Source of the DNA: Eremomyces bilateralis CBS 781.70
Lineage: Eukaryota > Ascomycota > Dothideomycetes > Eremomycetales > Eremomycetaceae
Assembly (NCBI RefSeq): GCF_010015585.1
Contig: NW_022985068.1
Location: forward strand, 622,106 to 686,105
Reading direction: 5' to 3'
Length of the DNA stretch: 64,000 bases
Position 1 is the stretch's first letter, and every line of letters begins with the position of its first letter. The notes under the pieces were generated by a model, which was given only the letters and a program-made list of their open reading frames with translations, was not told the DNA's origin and ran no database searches. Positions 23,764-36,200 of this stretch are shown here, one piece after another. Position numbers and translations under genes: made by a program.

Positions 23764-25143
23764 ATGGTGCGTACCAATCCATATAGGTGCCTCTTGTGAA
23801 AGCATCAGCAACTAATCCATGATTATAGTCCTCACAGGCCTTGCAAGAGGCAATTGTGAGCCTCGACCCAGCCGTATTCCGTGCTGCCTTGATCCAAGCC
23901 TCCGAGAACACCCACTCCATCTCCACCCTCCATCTGGCGTACCTCCGCATCTGCCTCGAGACCGGCGCATACGAGGATGCAGTTCCGGTCTTGGAGACGG
24001 GGTTCTACGAGTTCTCCAGCGATTCCCGAGCTACAGTGCAGGATCTGGTGCACAAAGAGACGGGCGTCAACCTGAAGGCCCCGAAGGACTCGTCTGACCA
24101 ACGACACGGCAAGGAGAAGCTGACGGTGCAGCATGTGCAGGAGTTCTTGATGCTGGGGGCGATCGTTTACATTACGTTGAGGAAATTCACCGAGGCACAG
24201 CTGTTCCTGGAGCATATCTTGACGACCCCGTCATCGAACGCGGCGAATGGGCTCATGGTGGAGGCGTACCGGAAGTGGGTGCTCGTGAGCTGTCTACTGA
24301 ATGGATCGGTATGTACATGCCGCTTGGAGTCGATGAACAGCGTGGTTGATTGCAGGGTCTAGGTTCCCAAACCACCGCGAACAGCTAACAGCACCGCTAT
24401 GCGAACGGTCCAAGGCGCGTCTCGAGCGTACGAGGGACTGGCGGAGGTTTTCCGAAGCGGCAACAAGGTACGATTTCTAGCGGAGATGGACGTGGGAATC
24501 AACATATGGACATCGGTAAGCCGCGCCCCCTCGACTCCCACTGTCTGTTCATGGGTTGACGTTCTTGGGATTTGCACAGCACGGCAACCTCGGTCTAGTA
24601 GAAGAACTCCTTGACCAGTTCCCCCTGTTCGCCATCCGCACCCTCCAAAAGATCTACAGCGCCCTCCCCCTCGATACCGTCGCCACGCACCTGTCCTGGA
24701 CCGTCCCCGAGACCCGCACCTACCTCCAGACCCTCATCGCCACCGGCCAGCTTAATGCGGCCGTCGAGCAGCGCCCGCCCCCCCCTCACCACGCCTCCAC
24801 CTCCGCACCCCCCCGACTCCTAATCCTCCGCTTCTTCACCGACCCCCGCTCCGGCCCGCTCGCGACGACGGAGGCCGAGCAGCAAGCGGTGCTAATGGCG
24901 CAGGCGGGACGGGTGACGGAGCTGGCGCAGGATGTCCGCGTAGCGGACCAGCGGCTCGCGACCAGCCGGGACTACCTGGTGCATCTGCGGAGCGCGAACC
25001 TGAAGAGTCAGAAGGATCAGGGGGAGCGGGCGGGGATGATGGCGGCGGTGATGGAGGAGTTTGATCAGGGGCCGGTTCCGTCGGAGATGTTGGCGGCGGA
25101 GGACGGGTTAGATGATGAGGATATGATGGGGGATTTGCCTTGA
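23764..25143 (+). CDS. COP9 signalosome subunit 3 (5' end uncertain)
   Basis: The secure exons are 23838-24308, 24363-24515 and 24580-25143 (395 aa). The nearest ATG (23764) is followed directly by a GTGCGT donor, which would give a three-base coding exon. The protein aligns with CSN3 through its helical repeats (LHLAYLRICLETGAYEDAVPVL, EFLMLGAIVYITLRKFTEAQLFLE, AYRKWVLVSCLLNG). A PCI/winged-helix region follows (MGINIW-type helix, GNLGLVEELLDQFPLFAIRTLQKIYSALPL). The acidic tail ends in DDEDMMGDLP. CSN3 is part of the COP9 signalosome, which removes NEDD8 from cullins. In human CSN3 the aligned part begins near residue 130, so N-terminal exons are either missing from this model or lost. The final exon shows a C-to-G third-position switch near 24850. 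Confidence 0.85.
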
Positions 25144-28100
25144 TTGATAGGACTGTCGATTGTTTCTCTACTATCCCCGCCAATGGTTGGAACAAACGTT
25201 GCGGTGGAGGCATTGGTGCAGGATGGACTTCCTTATTCCTGGCATCACGATGTTCCCTAGAAGCATTGGGTGGAGCAACGGTTTACGATGTGTGATGATG
25301 ATGACATAATACCGTACTGGTAACAAGAACCAAGCAGTCTTGATACGAATGGAAGGTTCAGGAATGAATTGGGGATGCTGCTTCCTCTGGTTAGGCGGTA
25401 AAGCCTGTGAAGGAACCGTCACTTCTGTGCTGGTGCATGTGTCCTCAACTCAACTAGCTAGAACCACATGAATTAATAATAATTCCATATAGTTATGTGG
25501 AAACTGGGAAACAAGAATCAAAACTCTGAATGTCTGGTACGTCTGTACAACTGAATGGAGAGACAATTGCCTTTTCTCCTCTCACTTCCGACCAATCAGC
25601 ACTGCTTGGACAGGGGAATATTCATCAACCATAAGCACTGGGAGCATAAGAAAATGCATTTCCTTCAGAGTTAAGACTGCTGCAACCTGCTGCATCTGCA
25701 TGCATTGGGCTTGGGGCTCGCCTTAGCTGCTTCTCGCCTGCAGCCGGCCAGCAACGGTGGTGATCCGTCCCTGATTTGTGGTGATGCAAAAACGGTCGGT
25801 CTGACGGATGAAGGATGGAGGATGGACCTGGAGGTTGCGTTTCAGGGGGAAACAGTTCTGTAAGGCACCGTACATAGTAGTTCACTGAAACTACTACATA
25901 CGACGGTTGACGATTGACGAGCCAGTCTTACTAACACTGTGAAGTGTGAACCTGGGATCAGGATCAGGATTCAGGATCCGAATTCAGGATCCATCATCTT
26001 CATCTGTTTCAGCCTCGGTGCCTCATGTACACTCTCACTCTTGTGTCTCTACATGATACCAGTCCTCCATCCCACAGGCAATTCTTAATCCGATATGAAT
26101 ATATGATGGATCCACCATCGGAATTCAGAGGATCAACGTTCCGACATGTGCTCATTGATCTGCATTCCCCTTGGGTTTCACATAACACGATTTGTGCATC
26201 GAGAATCGGCATGACTCTATTCCGTGGCACGACGTTGATTTCTTGCAGCATCGCGTCTTAGCAGCACGTGTCTGTGCGATTGTCAAATGTCAACAAACTC
26301 CAGTCTCCATGGGACCATTAGCCCCGAAACTTCCCTGGCTCCTCTGTAAGACTGTAACTCTGTTGATAAATTCCGCCTCCGCTCCAAAGGGCAAAGTCCA
26401 AATTCCCACATTCTCGCACTGTGAAGCGTGAAGCCAGTGCCACTCATGGATTTGCCCATCCTCGGCGCCGTTGTGGGGATCGCTGGGGATTGGGGAAGTC
26501 CCTCAACCCTTATATATTCATGGCTCGTGCAGGGTGGTTTACGTAGTGGCGGTAGTAATTAGTGAATTTGATTTGGGCGGTTCGGCCTGTGCCGCGTTTC
26601 TGTCCCATGGTGACATGGTCCGCGTTGGCGCCAGAGCCCCCAAAGGACCCTTTGGATTTTGGAACCTTGCGGAACGGAGGACGAAGGGGGAAAGATCGGA
26701 CGATGGTCCTGTCGCTGCTGCAGGGGCCAGGGATGAATTCCGATTCAGGGGTTTTACCGTTTAAGCGTTCAAGGGTTGAGATTCTAAACGAAGCCCCGAG
26801 CCGCGCTCGATAACTACCTTAGGTGACATTCACGAATTCTCCATGGCGAAAGGGTATATCCAGAATTCCAGGTTGAATGAGTGCGACGCTGTATTCTCGA
26901 TTTCATCCGTTGGATTACCTCGCCTTGAGTGAGGGATCTTCCTGACTGAGCGGGATGCAAGGAGAAGCAAGAAGAAAAAGTCAGGGAGTGAGGAGAGGCG
27001 AGGAGTCCAGGGTGATTCATGTTGCTTTTGGGTCCATTGAAGTAATGAAGTCAAAACAGATAACGCTGCAGCGAAAAGCAAGATAGCATTTAGCAATCCT
27101 TCCGTCGACCGGCATCACACGCCCGGATTGGGACTTTTGAAGTATGGCGGACTCTCAATGGTGAATGGATGAATGGACTGTATATCAGTATTGAATAGGG
27201 AGTTGTTCTTTCGATGGCGGATGTGCAAGCCGGAAGGCGACAGCCTTCGGGTGACTGGACTCTGGAGTGTGATGGAGATGGCGAATGGGCGAATTGCCTT
27301 TCGGAAACAATTGGTGATCTTTCCCAATGGGGCGGGTGACGGGAGGGCTGGGCACTTGGGCAGTCAGAATAGGGGCCCATGCAGCCGGCGGGTAGTGGCC
27401 ATTGGGCTTCTCAGGCGCCAGACGGAATCACCAGTCACCTCAATTCACCTGCTTGAACTTTGAAGGCGATTGATCAGTGAGACTGGAGACAGATTGATCA
27501 ATGACCCCCATAAATCAGAATTCGAAAGCGACGATCGTGCATATTATTGCTTGATTAATTCTTGCATCGGCACACCATCCGGCAGTAACACCCTATACGG
27601 TATACCACATAATACTGAAGTACATGTACCTGGCTATCTCGTGGCTATCAGTCTATCTCGTCGCTCATGGTTATCGGTGACTGTCATTACCGCTTACCGC
27701 TTCCCGCCACCCATCGTCAAATTCGTCATGCAATATCGAGTCGTTCCGAAGGTACAGTGCAGTATCATCAATTATGATTGAATGATTCTATCCGGCTAGG
27801 GCACGTCCACACTCCACCCATTTCGGTAGCATTGATGCTGAAGAACTCAAAGAAGGTATTATGAATTATGAACTAAGCAACGCTGACTGTCGCTAAGTAC
27901 TGATTGAGCCAGAAAATGGATCGTGGCCCGTTCCCAGTTTCTCCGCAAAATTCCCGCCATTCGCCTGGTCGCTGCGAAGTGCTGAACTGCGAGGTCCCTG
28001 AGGTCCCTGAGGTCCCTGAGGTCCCTGAGTGAGGTCCCTCTCGTTTTAGTTGGGAATCTTAACATCAACAACCACATCCCATCTATCCATCTCGCTCTAT

Positions 28101-28486
28101 CTGTCCATCCTCCTTGTCCTCCTCCGTCCCCGTCGATCCTAATCGAGAGGAACACCAAAACGGCGCCAGAAACCCCCTGTGTTTCCAAGGAGGGGCTGCA
28201 CTGTTGGACTGGCTGTGCTCCCTCATTCGCTGTCCGCTCTTGGTGGTGCAGGCTGCTGCGAGGCCCGCTGCGAGGCCGACGAGGTTGTGAGATCGTGCTG
28301 CGGGTGCTGCGTCCCAATTGGAGAGACGCAGAGAAGCTTCTGTTGCGGACTTTTGGTGCTGCATGAGACTCCAATCGCTTCTGAAACTCACATTGGACAC
28401 TGGTCCGTCGCTCGAAATCTTCCCCCTCCCTACCATCCCATCCCATCCTGCTCGACTCCTCTTTCGTCGAAAGGGGAGTCGACATT
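25144..28486. other. 3.3-kb gene-free stretch
   Basis: No reading frame is supported on either strand. It holds the CSN3 3' end, a GGATCAGGATTCAG-like short repeat cluster near 25955-25995, a TATATATT box near 26512, a nonamer tandem array at 27991-28038, and near its end a CT-rich leader for the MIT-domain gene. It would suit a long upstream control region or a non-coding transcript, but nothing in the sequence proves either. Confidence 0.45.
27991..28038. repeat. GGTCCCTGA nonamer tandem repeat
   Basis: The 9-bp unit GGTCCCTGA is repeated four times without change and a fifth time after an inserted GTGA. It lies about 450 bp upstream of the MIT-domain gene's start codon. Confidence 0.85.
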
Positions 28487-31400
28487 ATGTTCGCGCTTTC
28501 GACCAAGTCGCTTCTTCCACATCATCACCACCGCCAATACTCTCGCGACCGCTCCAATTCGAACGCTACCCCCTCCGACAGCAATATCGTCCCTCCAACC
28601 GCGATAACCGCTCCTCCTCCTCCTCCTCCTCCTCCCATAGCACCACCACCGGCACCACCATCTAGCCATTCCCGCCGTTTCTCCACCCGCTCCAACTCCG
28701 TCTCGTCCTCTATCGTCACCATCCGGCGCTCGACCTCCCTCACCTCCAAATCCGCGAGCAATCTTCCCGCAACCGATCCCTCGTCTCCAGACCTGCAGCG
28801 GGCCGGCCCAGCTAAGCTCCAGAAGCGCTTTCCGGGCAGCGGCAGCAATCGAAGTTCGCGACGACACTCGAGTATCGCCCATCTCGAAGGGGTCGGGAGC
28901 TCGTTGAATCGCTACTCACATTCCACGTCGTCGAGCAAATCGTCGGCCAAAGAGTTTCTAACGAGCACCGGAACCGCCCGTCAAGTCACCGCGACGCACC
29001 TTCATGGACCGTCGGCTCGACTGCCTCCCACTCCCAATCCCACCGCAACATCTCCTCCAAGGAAAGGGGACCGAAGTCGATCACCGGTTTCCTCTCCGCA
29101 GCAACGACGCAACAATTTAGCCTCGATCCTTCCTCCTCTTCCGATTCAAACCACCGATTCGTTGCCAATTCTGACCAGCGCCGTGTATAACCCCAACGAG
29201 ACCTCGTCTTCCTTAACGACTCCCACCAATGCTCGACCTCCGTCTCGACCCAGTGCAGCGAGCACCTTTATAAACGCCCAATTTGACCACGGACCACCAC
29301 AAACCGCGCCTCCGAACCGACCACCCCCCAATCCGACCCGGCGCCCTGCATCACCAACAAACCGATCACTCCACCCCACAAATCACCGTGCCGTACCTCC
29401 ACCACAGCCATCGCCGACCGTCCCCCCTCAATTCTCGCAAACGCCTCAGTATCGGTCCGACCGGCGACCCTCCGATCCCCACCCAGGCCCCACGGTTCCG
29501 CGACAAACGAGCGCCGCCTTGGCGGAGCGGTACGGGAAACCCACCGGGACGCGCATAGGAGCCACGGGAGCAGGCGGACGAAGTGCCTCGCCCGTCGACC
29601 ATCGGGACCAGGAACGCCGCGAGCGGGATAAGAAGACCATGCTCTCCCGCGCGCTGCAGAAGGCGAACACCGCCGTGGTGCTGGACAATGCGCAGAACTT
29701 CGAGGGCGCCGTGGAGGCGTACGAGGATGCGTGCAAGCTGCTGCGGCAAGTGATGCAGAAGACCTCGGGTGACGAGGATCGGAAGAAGTTGGATGCAATT
29801 GTAAGGCTAATTCAATCTGGACCGCATTAGGTCTCCGTCGTATGTATGATGTTTGGCTAATTGACTCTTACAGCGTGTCACCTATACCACCCGTATCCGC
29901 GAGTTGAAAAGCGATTCCTCATTGCAGCCCACCGGAGGCAAGTCCTTGCCAGCACGACCAATGAGCGATGAATCATTAACCGGGGATTCTCAAACCATCA
30001 TGGCGGAAATCCTCGATGCCGACGATCAAGAGGAGGAAGAGCAAGCAGTGATAGCAACAGCCACGATGACCCGGATCGTGAACGACCCATCAACGGAAAC
30101 CCCCAACCCACGAGGACCACCGCCCTCGGTCAGAGCACCGCCACCCCCAGTAATACCCCCACGACGTGAATCCGCTGTGACGGCAGCGATGCGAGAGGTA
30201 GCAAGTGCAATGCCGACATCAAGGAATGAGGAGTACTTTCTACGGCCTGGAGGCCCTACCGCCACTCCACTGCAACGGGATCGCATTGTGAAAACCACCC
30301 TTGGCGTCGAATTGCCCATGGATCGAGACTACATGCCCCCTCCACTCTCACCGCGAAGGCCTATGACGCCGAAAGAAGAAGCCGGAGACGAGATACCTAA
30401 CCTGCAACGGGCTCCGCAACAAACTGGCGGTCCTCGACTCCACGACCGTGGGAATAGCGAAGAGTCCATATCGTGGCTCGACACCGTCGACGAGTCCCCA
30501 AGCTCATCGTGCGCATCCTCGGTCCACTCAATGTCCCAAAATGGCATCAAGCGGAAGCACCTCCGCAACGGGAGCGGCGGGACGGAAGCCGAGTTCGACG
30601 CCGCGCTCGACGCAGCGGTGGAGGCGGCCTACGACGAAGGGTTCGAGCCGTACCCAGAACCCCCACCGGCCAGCGACTCCTACACCGACGCCGTTGCCAC
30701 GGTGCGCCGCAACATCGAACTTGCGAAGGAAAAGATCCGCGAAGTTGAACGCGAGGAGGCGATTAGCGAGGCCCACCGTCGGGAACGGCAACGCCAGATG
30801 AACAAGCCGCCGCTGCCGCACGTACGGGACAGCGTGGATGAATACCATGGCGACGACGCGGACGAGGAGGAGCGGATCTTGGACGAGATGACGAAGGAGT
30901 ACATGCTCGACGGATTCGATTTCGGACTGCAGTCGAAGTCGGCGTTGCCCCGTCAGTCGGATTCCAGCGAGTATTCGGGCAAGACGTGGCACAGCTCCGT
31001 GTCGTCGAAACGGACGACCGGCGGGATGTCGTTGTCCACCGTGTCGGAGTCAACCATCACGGATCTACCGGAGGGAAGATCATCGCATCATGGACCGAGA
31101 GGACCGGGAGTCGCGCAACGGAATGCGCTCTCATCCGTCTCCGAATCCAATTCGTACCTAACGGAGGCATCGGACTCGGCGGACCCTACGAAACCAGAGT
31201 CGTCCTCGGCGAACAATCAAGACACGAGCATCAAGGACCGAAGAAAGTCGGCACAAAACACCAAAGGATTGACGATCGAAACTTCAGTAACAAAAGTGGT
31301 GCTTGCCGGCGCTCCGGAAGGCTCATCTGATGTTGGTGCTCCTGGAATAACCAAACCAGAGCCTTCTCCGTATGGACCACGCACATCGTCAAGACAGCCA

Positions 31401-32789
31401 CCATCAGCGACCTTTCCGAGACAGCCGCCGTTCACCGCACCCGCCGCCACGACTCTCCATATTCCCTCTCCGAGCCTAGGCATCAGCCCGTCCGACAGCA
31501 ATGCGGTGACGATATCCCCCGCAACTCCGCTCCTCGCGCAGATCTCCACCAGCGAAAGCGCCCCTGTGCCTCCGTCGCCATCCACCAAATTTCCCGGGAA
31601 GCTTCCAGGGGGGTTGCGGAAAAATAAGTCGTCGATTAGCCTGAAGAACCGAGCGTATTCCATCTCCAGCCCTGACGAGGGCTCCGACGGATCCGTGAAT
31701 ACGCCGATAAGTGCCACATTCTCCGGGTTCCCTCCCCATGTGAGAAAGGCCACCCTCGATGCACCAGGTACTGTGCCTGCGATGCCTCCATTTCCCATGG
31801 ACGCCGCGGGTACGGCCGGTATGCATCTCTTCGAAAGCGATATCCACTCTCCTTACAGTCCGGGAACGCCGAATCCTCTGGCCTTAAATGCGCCCATCCC
31901 CCTGGAACCATGCCCCGACTCGTATCTTCTCCGACCCTTCTGGCTCATGCGCTGCTTCTACCAAACGATCGCCCACCCTCGCGGCGGATACCTTTCCACC
32001 AAGCTGTTCGTCCCACGGGATGTCTGGCGCGTCAAAGGCGTCAAGGTCAAATCCATGGAAGAAAAAATCGCCAACTGCGATCTCCTAACCGCCGCGCTTC
32101 TCAAGCTCGGCGCCGTCGACACCTTCGACTCGGAAGCCGTCCTCGACGAGATGCAATCCTTCGAGTTCGTCCTCGACCAGGTGCAAACCAACCTGGTCAA
32201 GAAGCTCGGATCCGACGTCGGCATGTCCGGTGTCACCTCCCTCTGGAAAGACGTCCCCATCCTCGACGACAACTCCATCCCCCCCGTCCCCGGCCTCCCG
32301 CTCGGCAAGTCCGCCTCCGGAACCCAATCCAAAGGCTACCTCACCAGCTGGCGCAAGCTCCGCTCCAAGAACACTAGCACCGGCCTCGGCGCCTCCGGCT
32401 CCATCTCCGGCACTGGCTCCATCTCCCTCACAGCCCAGCGCGACCCGCCGCGCGACGGCCTCGTCATGCCCACCCTCCCGATGACCTCGCTGGTGAACCC
32501 GCGGTTCGCGAAGCGCGACGTCGCCGCCGTCGACTTCAGCGGGCCGAACGCGAATTATACCAGCGCGCTGGCCCGGCTGTTCGACGCCGTGCAGGTCGTC
32601 GACCAGGTGGCGCGCCAGGTGGAGGATCCTGGGCTGCGGCACTCGAACCCCACGTACGTCGGGCTGGAGCTGTGCGCGCGGCATGCGGCGGAGTTTTTCG
32701 GGTTCTACGTCTGTCGGTTCGTGTTGGCGGATATGTCGATCCTCTTGGACAAGTTCGTGAAGCGGGGGTCGGAGTGGGTGCTGGTGTAA
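28487..32789 (+). CDS. Large MIT-domain protein
   Basis: Two exons, 28487-29800 and 29874-32789, encode 1409 aa. After a Ser/Pro-rich, disordered N-terminus with a polyproline run, residues about 383-445 form a three-helix MIT (microtubule interacting and trafficking) domain: LSRALQKANTAVVLDNAQNFEGAVEAYEDACKLL. The third helix is completed across the intron (DRKKLDAI joins RVTYTTRIRELK). MIT domains usually bind ESCRT-III tails, so a role in membrane remodelling or septation is plausible but inferred. A long disordered middle with acidic segments follows. A conserved C-terminal block from about residue 1115 (SYLLRPFWLMRCFYQTIAHPRGGYL, KLFVPRDVWRVKGVKVKSMEEKI) is helical and of unknown function. 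The stop codon overlaps a GTAAGT. I take it as the end because no coding continuation follows. Third positions shift from C to G at about 32490. Confidence 0.88.
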
Positions 32790-33254
32790 GTACCTCATTG
32801 CCATGGGTTCTGCGATGCGGTTCGAGTGCTGGGAAAATGTTTGATGTATTACTATTGTGATGATGTATTTGAGCAAGGCCATGGTGTGGATATCGTGGTT
32901 CGGACTTGGATGTGCGGGGACAGAAGACGTTTGCAGCAATGCAGCGAGCATGGGGTGGCGTTGTTCCATTACCTCCGCACGATCGTCAATTGATAGATTG
33001 TAGATATCATCTGAGCGCATACTGTTAGCCATCTACGAGGCCATTCATGGTTTCCAATCATGGTTTCCAATCTAAGTCTAATGAGTCATTGAGCAGCAAG
33101 GGAGCAACGGCGCATGTCATGGTGATTTAAAATACCCTCCTTCGGGTCCTTGGACGAACGCCTATCATGGTTCTAAATCCCTAACTAATGTATTATACAC
33201 GTACAATCGCTGGAATTTCTCATCCAATGCCACCATCGTAAGTCTCTTCAGTTT
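32790..33254. other. Convergent intergenic spacer (MIT gene / UGGT)
   Basis: The two genes end toward each other here, so this 465-bp gap holds both 3' untranslated regions. A minus-strand frame crosses it (33032-32085) but is a shadow of the MIT gene. Confidence 0.55.
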
Positions 33255-36200
33255 CTATAACTCGTCCTTTGTAGATGCTCCTTTTGACGTCGATGCCCCG
33301 GCAGCACTTTCCTTCCCCTCTGCTACAACACCTTCCCCCATGCGCCTCGCCAGGGCCGCGATTTCCTCATCGTACTCGGTCCACTCGGGCACCTGCCTCC
33401 TTGCCCGATCCAACTTCGGCTCCTTCGTCAACGGATTATTACACAGATCGATCGTCTTCGCCGTCGCCAAGCTCTCGTCGCTGCACCACGTCTCGCACCA
33501 CAGCCACTCCTGCGGCAAGCTGTGGATCGGCAGCCCTATCTGCATGTTGTTCGGAAGGTCCTGGTCCAGGTTGCTCAGGCTGTTCGGGTCGGCGGACAGC
33601 TGCTGGTACTGCTGGCGCATACGGTCGCCTGCGGCCAGCTGGCGGAACCGCTGCAGGTCGACGACGTACAGCGCAGAGATGTGGTAGGGGCGGCCGCGCA
33701 GGAAGTTCTTCCAGTAGCCCTGCTTCCAGAAGCGGAAGCCTTCCATCTCAGTGCGGGAGTCGCACATGGGTGTGAAACCGTAGGGGGCGCCGTGCAGGTC
33801 GTGGGCGACCAGGTCGTGCATGTCGGTGCGGACGATCTGGTCAGCGTCGACGAAGATGACCTTGTCGAGGTCCAGGGGGAAGAGGACGTCGAGGAAGAGG
33901 ATCTTGTAGCCCCAGATCTCGCGTTGCTTCTCTTTCTGTGCGCGCAGCCAGTGCGGCCATTTGTATGTGACCATTTCGTACCGGAAGCCGTATTGGGCGG
34001 CCATGGTCGGGAGGAAGGACTTGAACGACGGGGACAGGAATTGCTCGATGAACCAGAATTTGACCGTATGTTCGGTGTGTCGCATCACGCTGACCATCAT
34101 GATGTTGAGCATGCGCTCGTAGAGGTGGCCACTGGCGACGGAGAAGATGTTGATATCTGCGTGCGTCGCGGCATGGGAGAGATCAGTCTTGATGCCGGTT
34201 TTGCGTGCCAGTGATGAAATCATGCCCATGCCTTGTGAGACGAATTTCCCAGTATTGGCGTTCTTGATTCCAACTTTCTCTAGCACTTGATCCGCTGCAC
34301 CCGAAAGGTTAGAGAGCGTTTCTTCCACGGCAGACGAAGCTTGTTCGAGCACGTCTTCCGTATCCATATCGGGCTGGCGAGACAGCCTCGGGAATAGCGT
34401 CAGCCCGGCGAAACTCATCAAAGTCACTTCGGTCGTTTCGTCTCCTGGATGAGATGAGTATCCCATTGCGCCGACACTGTCGATTTTGAAAATTTCAGCG
34501 CTTCGTCCTTTTTTCAATCCAATGCTGTATCGTCCAGGATTTGCTTTGAACTGGAAGTAGCCTAAGTTGGCCATGATGATGGTGTCTGCCACTTGAACGC
34601 CGGACTCCGTGGCCAATATAAGCTGTGCGCCTCGAGGTGGCGCCCCATTGCTCACTTCGCGCGAATGTCCCTCAACAAGAATGTGTTCAAGCGCATAGAT
34701 AGCCTCGACCGGCTCGTCGACGTTCCCTTTCTCAAGCTTGATATTGTCTAAATCGTGGACCGACAGCTTGGGCGCAACATGCCACGGTGCCGGGACATCC
34801 AAACCCATTGTCAGCAGCGTGTCTGCCGGAATGCGCAAAAACCGTGCTCGTGGTTCCTGAAGTTGGCCCTCGTCATTAAATTGGGGTTTGGCGTTCAAAA
34901 TGTAGCGATAGAACCGCTTGACAGGAAGTTCATCGATAGCTTCCCGAGGATTCAAGAAGATCTTTACCGATACTCCGCTCAATTCCGATAGAGTCTTCAG
35001 TATCGGAACCCATTTCTGGGCGGCTTCAGTTGCAGGATCGAGCGTCGCAATAAATTCGATCGAGGCAGAATTGACCGAACCGACATGAATCGCAGTATGG
35101 GTAGAGTTCCAATCGCTATACACATTCGTTCTCACCGTCGGGAGAGACTCGAATATACCTTCGGGGACATCGGACTGCGCTGATCGGGCAATTGTAACTG
35201 ATAGCTTAGAGAAACTCTGCACGTCCCGAGTTTTCGAAAGGATTCCGAGGGACTCGATGGCTTTGAACGCAGGACCCATGCGTTTCCTCTGCTCATATTT
35301 CAAGAGACCTTCAAAGTCCTCTTTTGTGAATGAGTCGCCGTCGCCAATGGGTCCGACCAATCGTCCATTGAATATTATAGCGCCGACACTCGGTTGTAAA
35401 CCGAACCGCTTCAACAAGCCACTTGTTGTAGCCCAAAACTCGCGAGCAAGGAATGTATTAGCCTCAACTGGCGGCCCTTCCGAGTCGTCAATCCTGATAG
35501 CAGCCTTGAGCATGTCCCAAGAGAGGGCTTCTTGATCTTGGCCATGGCTCCCGAGGATACGCGGAACATTCATCATCTTCGTTCCATCGCCCGTGTAAAG
35601 GAACACAACGTCCATCCCAGGTTGTTCTTTGAAGAATTTCGCGGCTTCCAAAAGCAGAGTCTTCCCCCTTTCAGAATCAAAATCGCCTGCGATCACGACT
35701 TCCGCACTAGCGTTCGTAAGAGTTGGAGCAGTGGATGAAATGCGTGGAAGACGAGTCTCGGCCATCCTTGCACCGATATCGAGCATATCAATGATCTTGA
35801 TGCTCTTCTCGTCCTCAGGAACAACCAGAGGGTTCCTATGCGCCGACGCTTCTGACAAGAATATATCGGGTAACCAAGAGTCGTCGTCGTATTTGTGGTC
35901 GAATACTCCTCGTTGCACTTTTCGGAGATCCGACGAGACGCGGGTGCTCATTGTAGACAGCCAATCTTCATCGCGGACACAACTTACGCCATTCACTAGT
36001 CCTGGAGCAGGAGTGCCAGAAAGTCTAAGTCGAGATATGTAGTGCTCAGTCTCTTCGAGGATGGCGGTCAATGCGTCCGATTGCAAAATTTCTTCAAAGT
36101 TTAACTTCTCCTGATCATTCTTTAGTTCCGCGTCTTCGGTCACCTCGATGAATGCTTTCAGTCCTGCATCCTTCACGGATGTAGCCTCCAGCAGATTCTC

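Noticed and set aside
32085-33032. Minus-strand open frame of 315 codons
   Set aside because: It lies opposite the MIT-domain gene's conserved C-terminus. Its Arg/Gly/Glu/Val-rich composition is what the C-then-G third-position bias would produce on the other strand.
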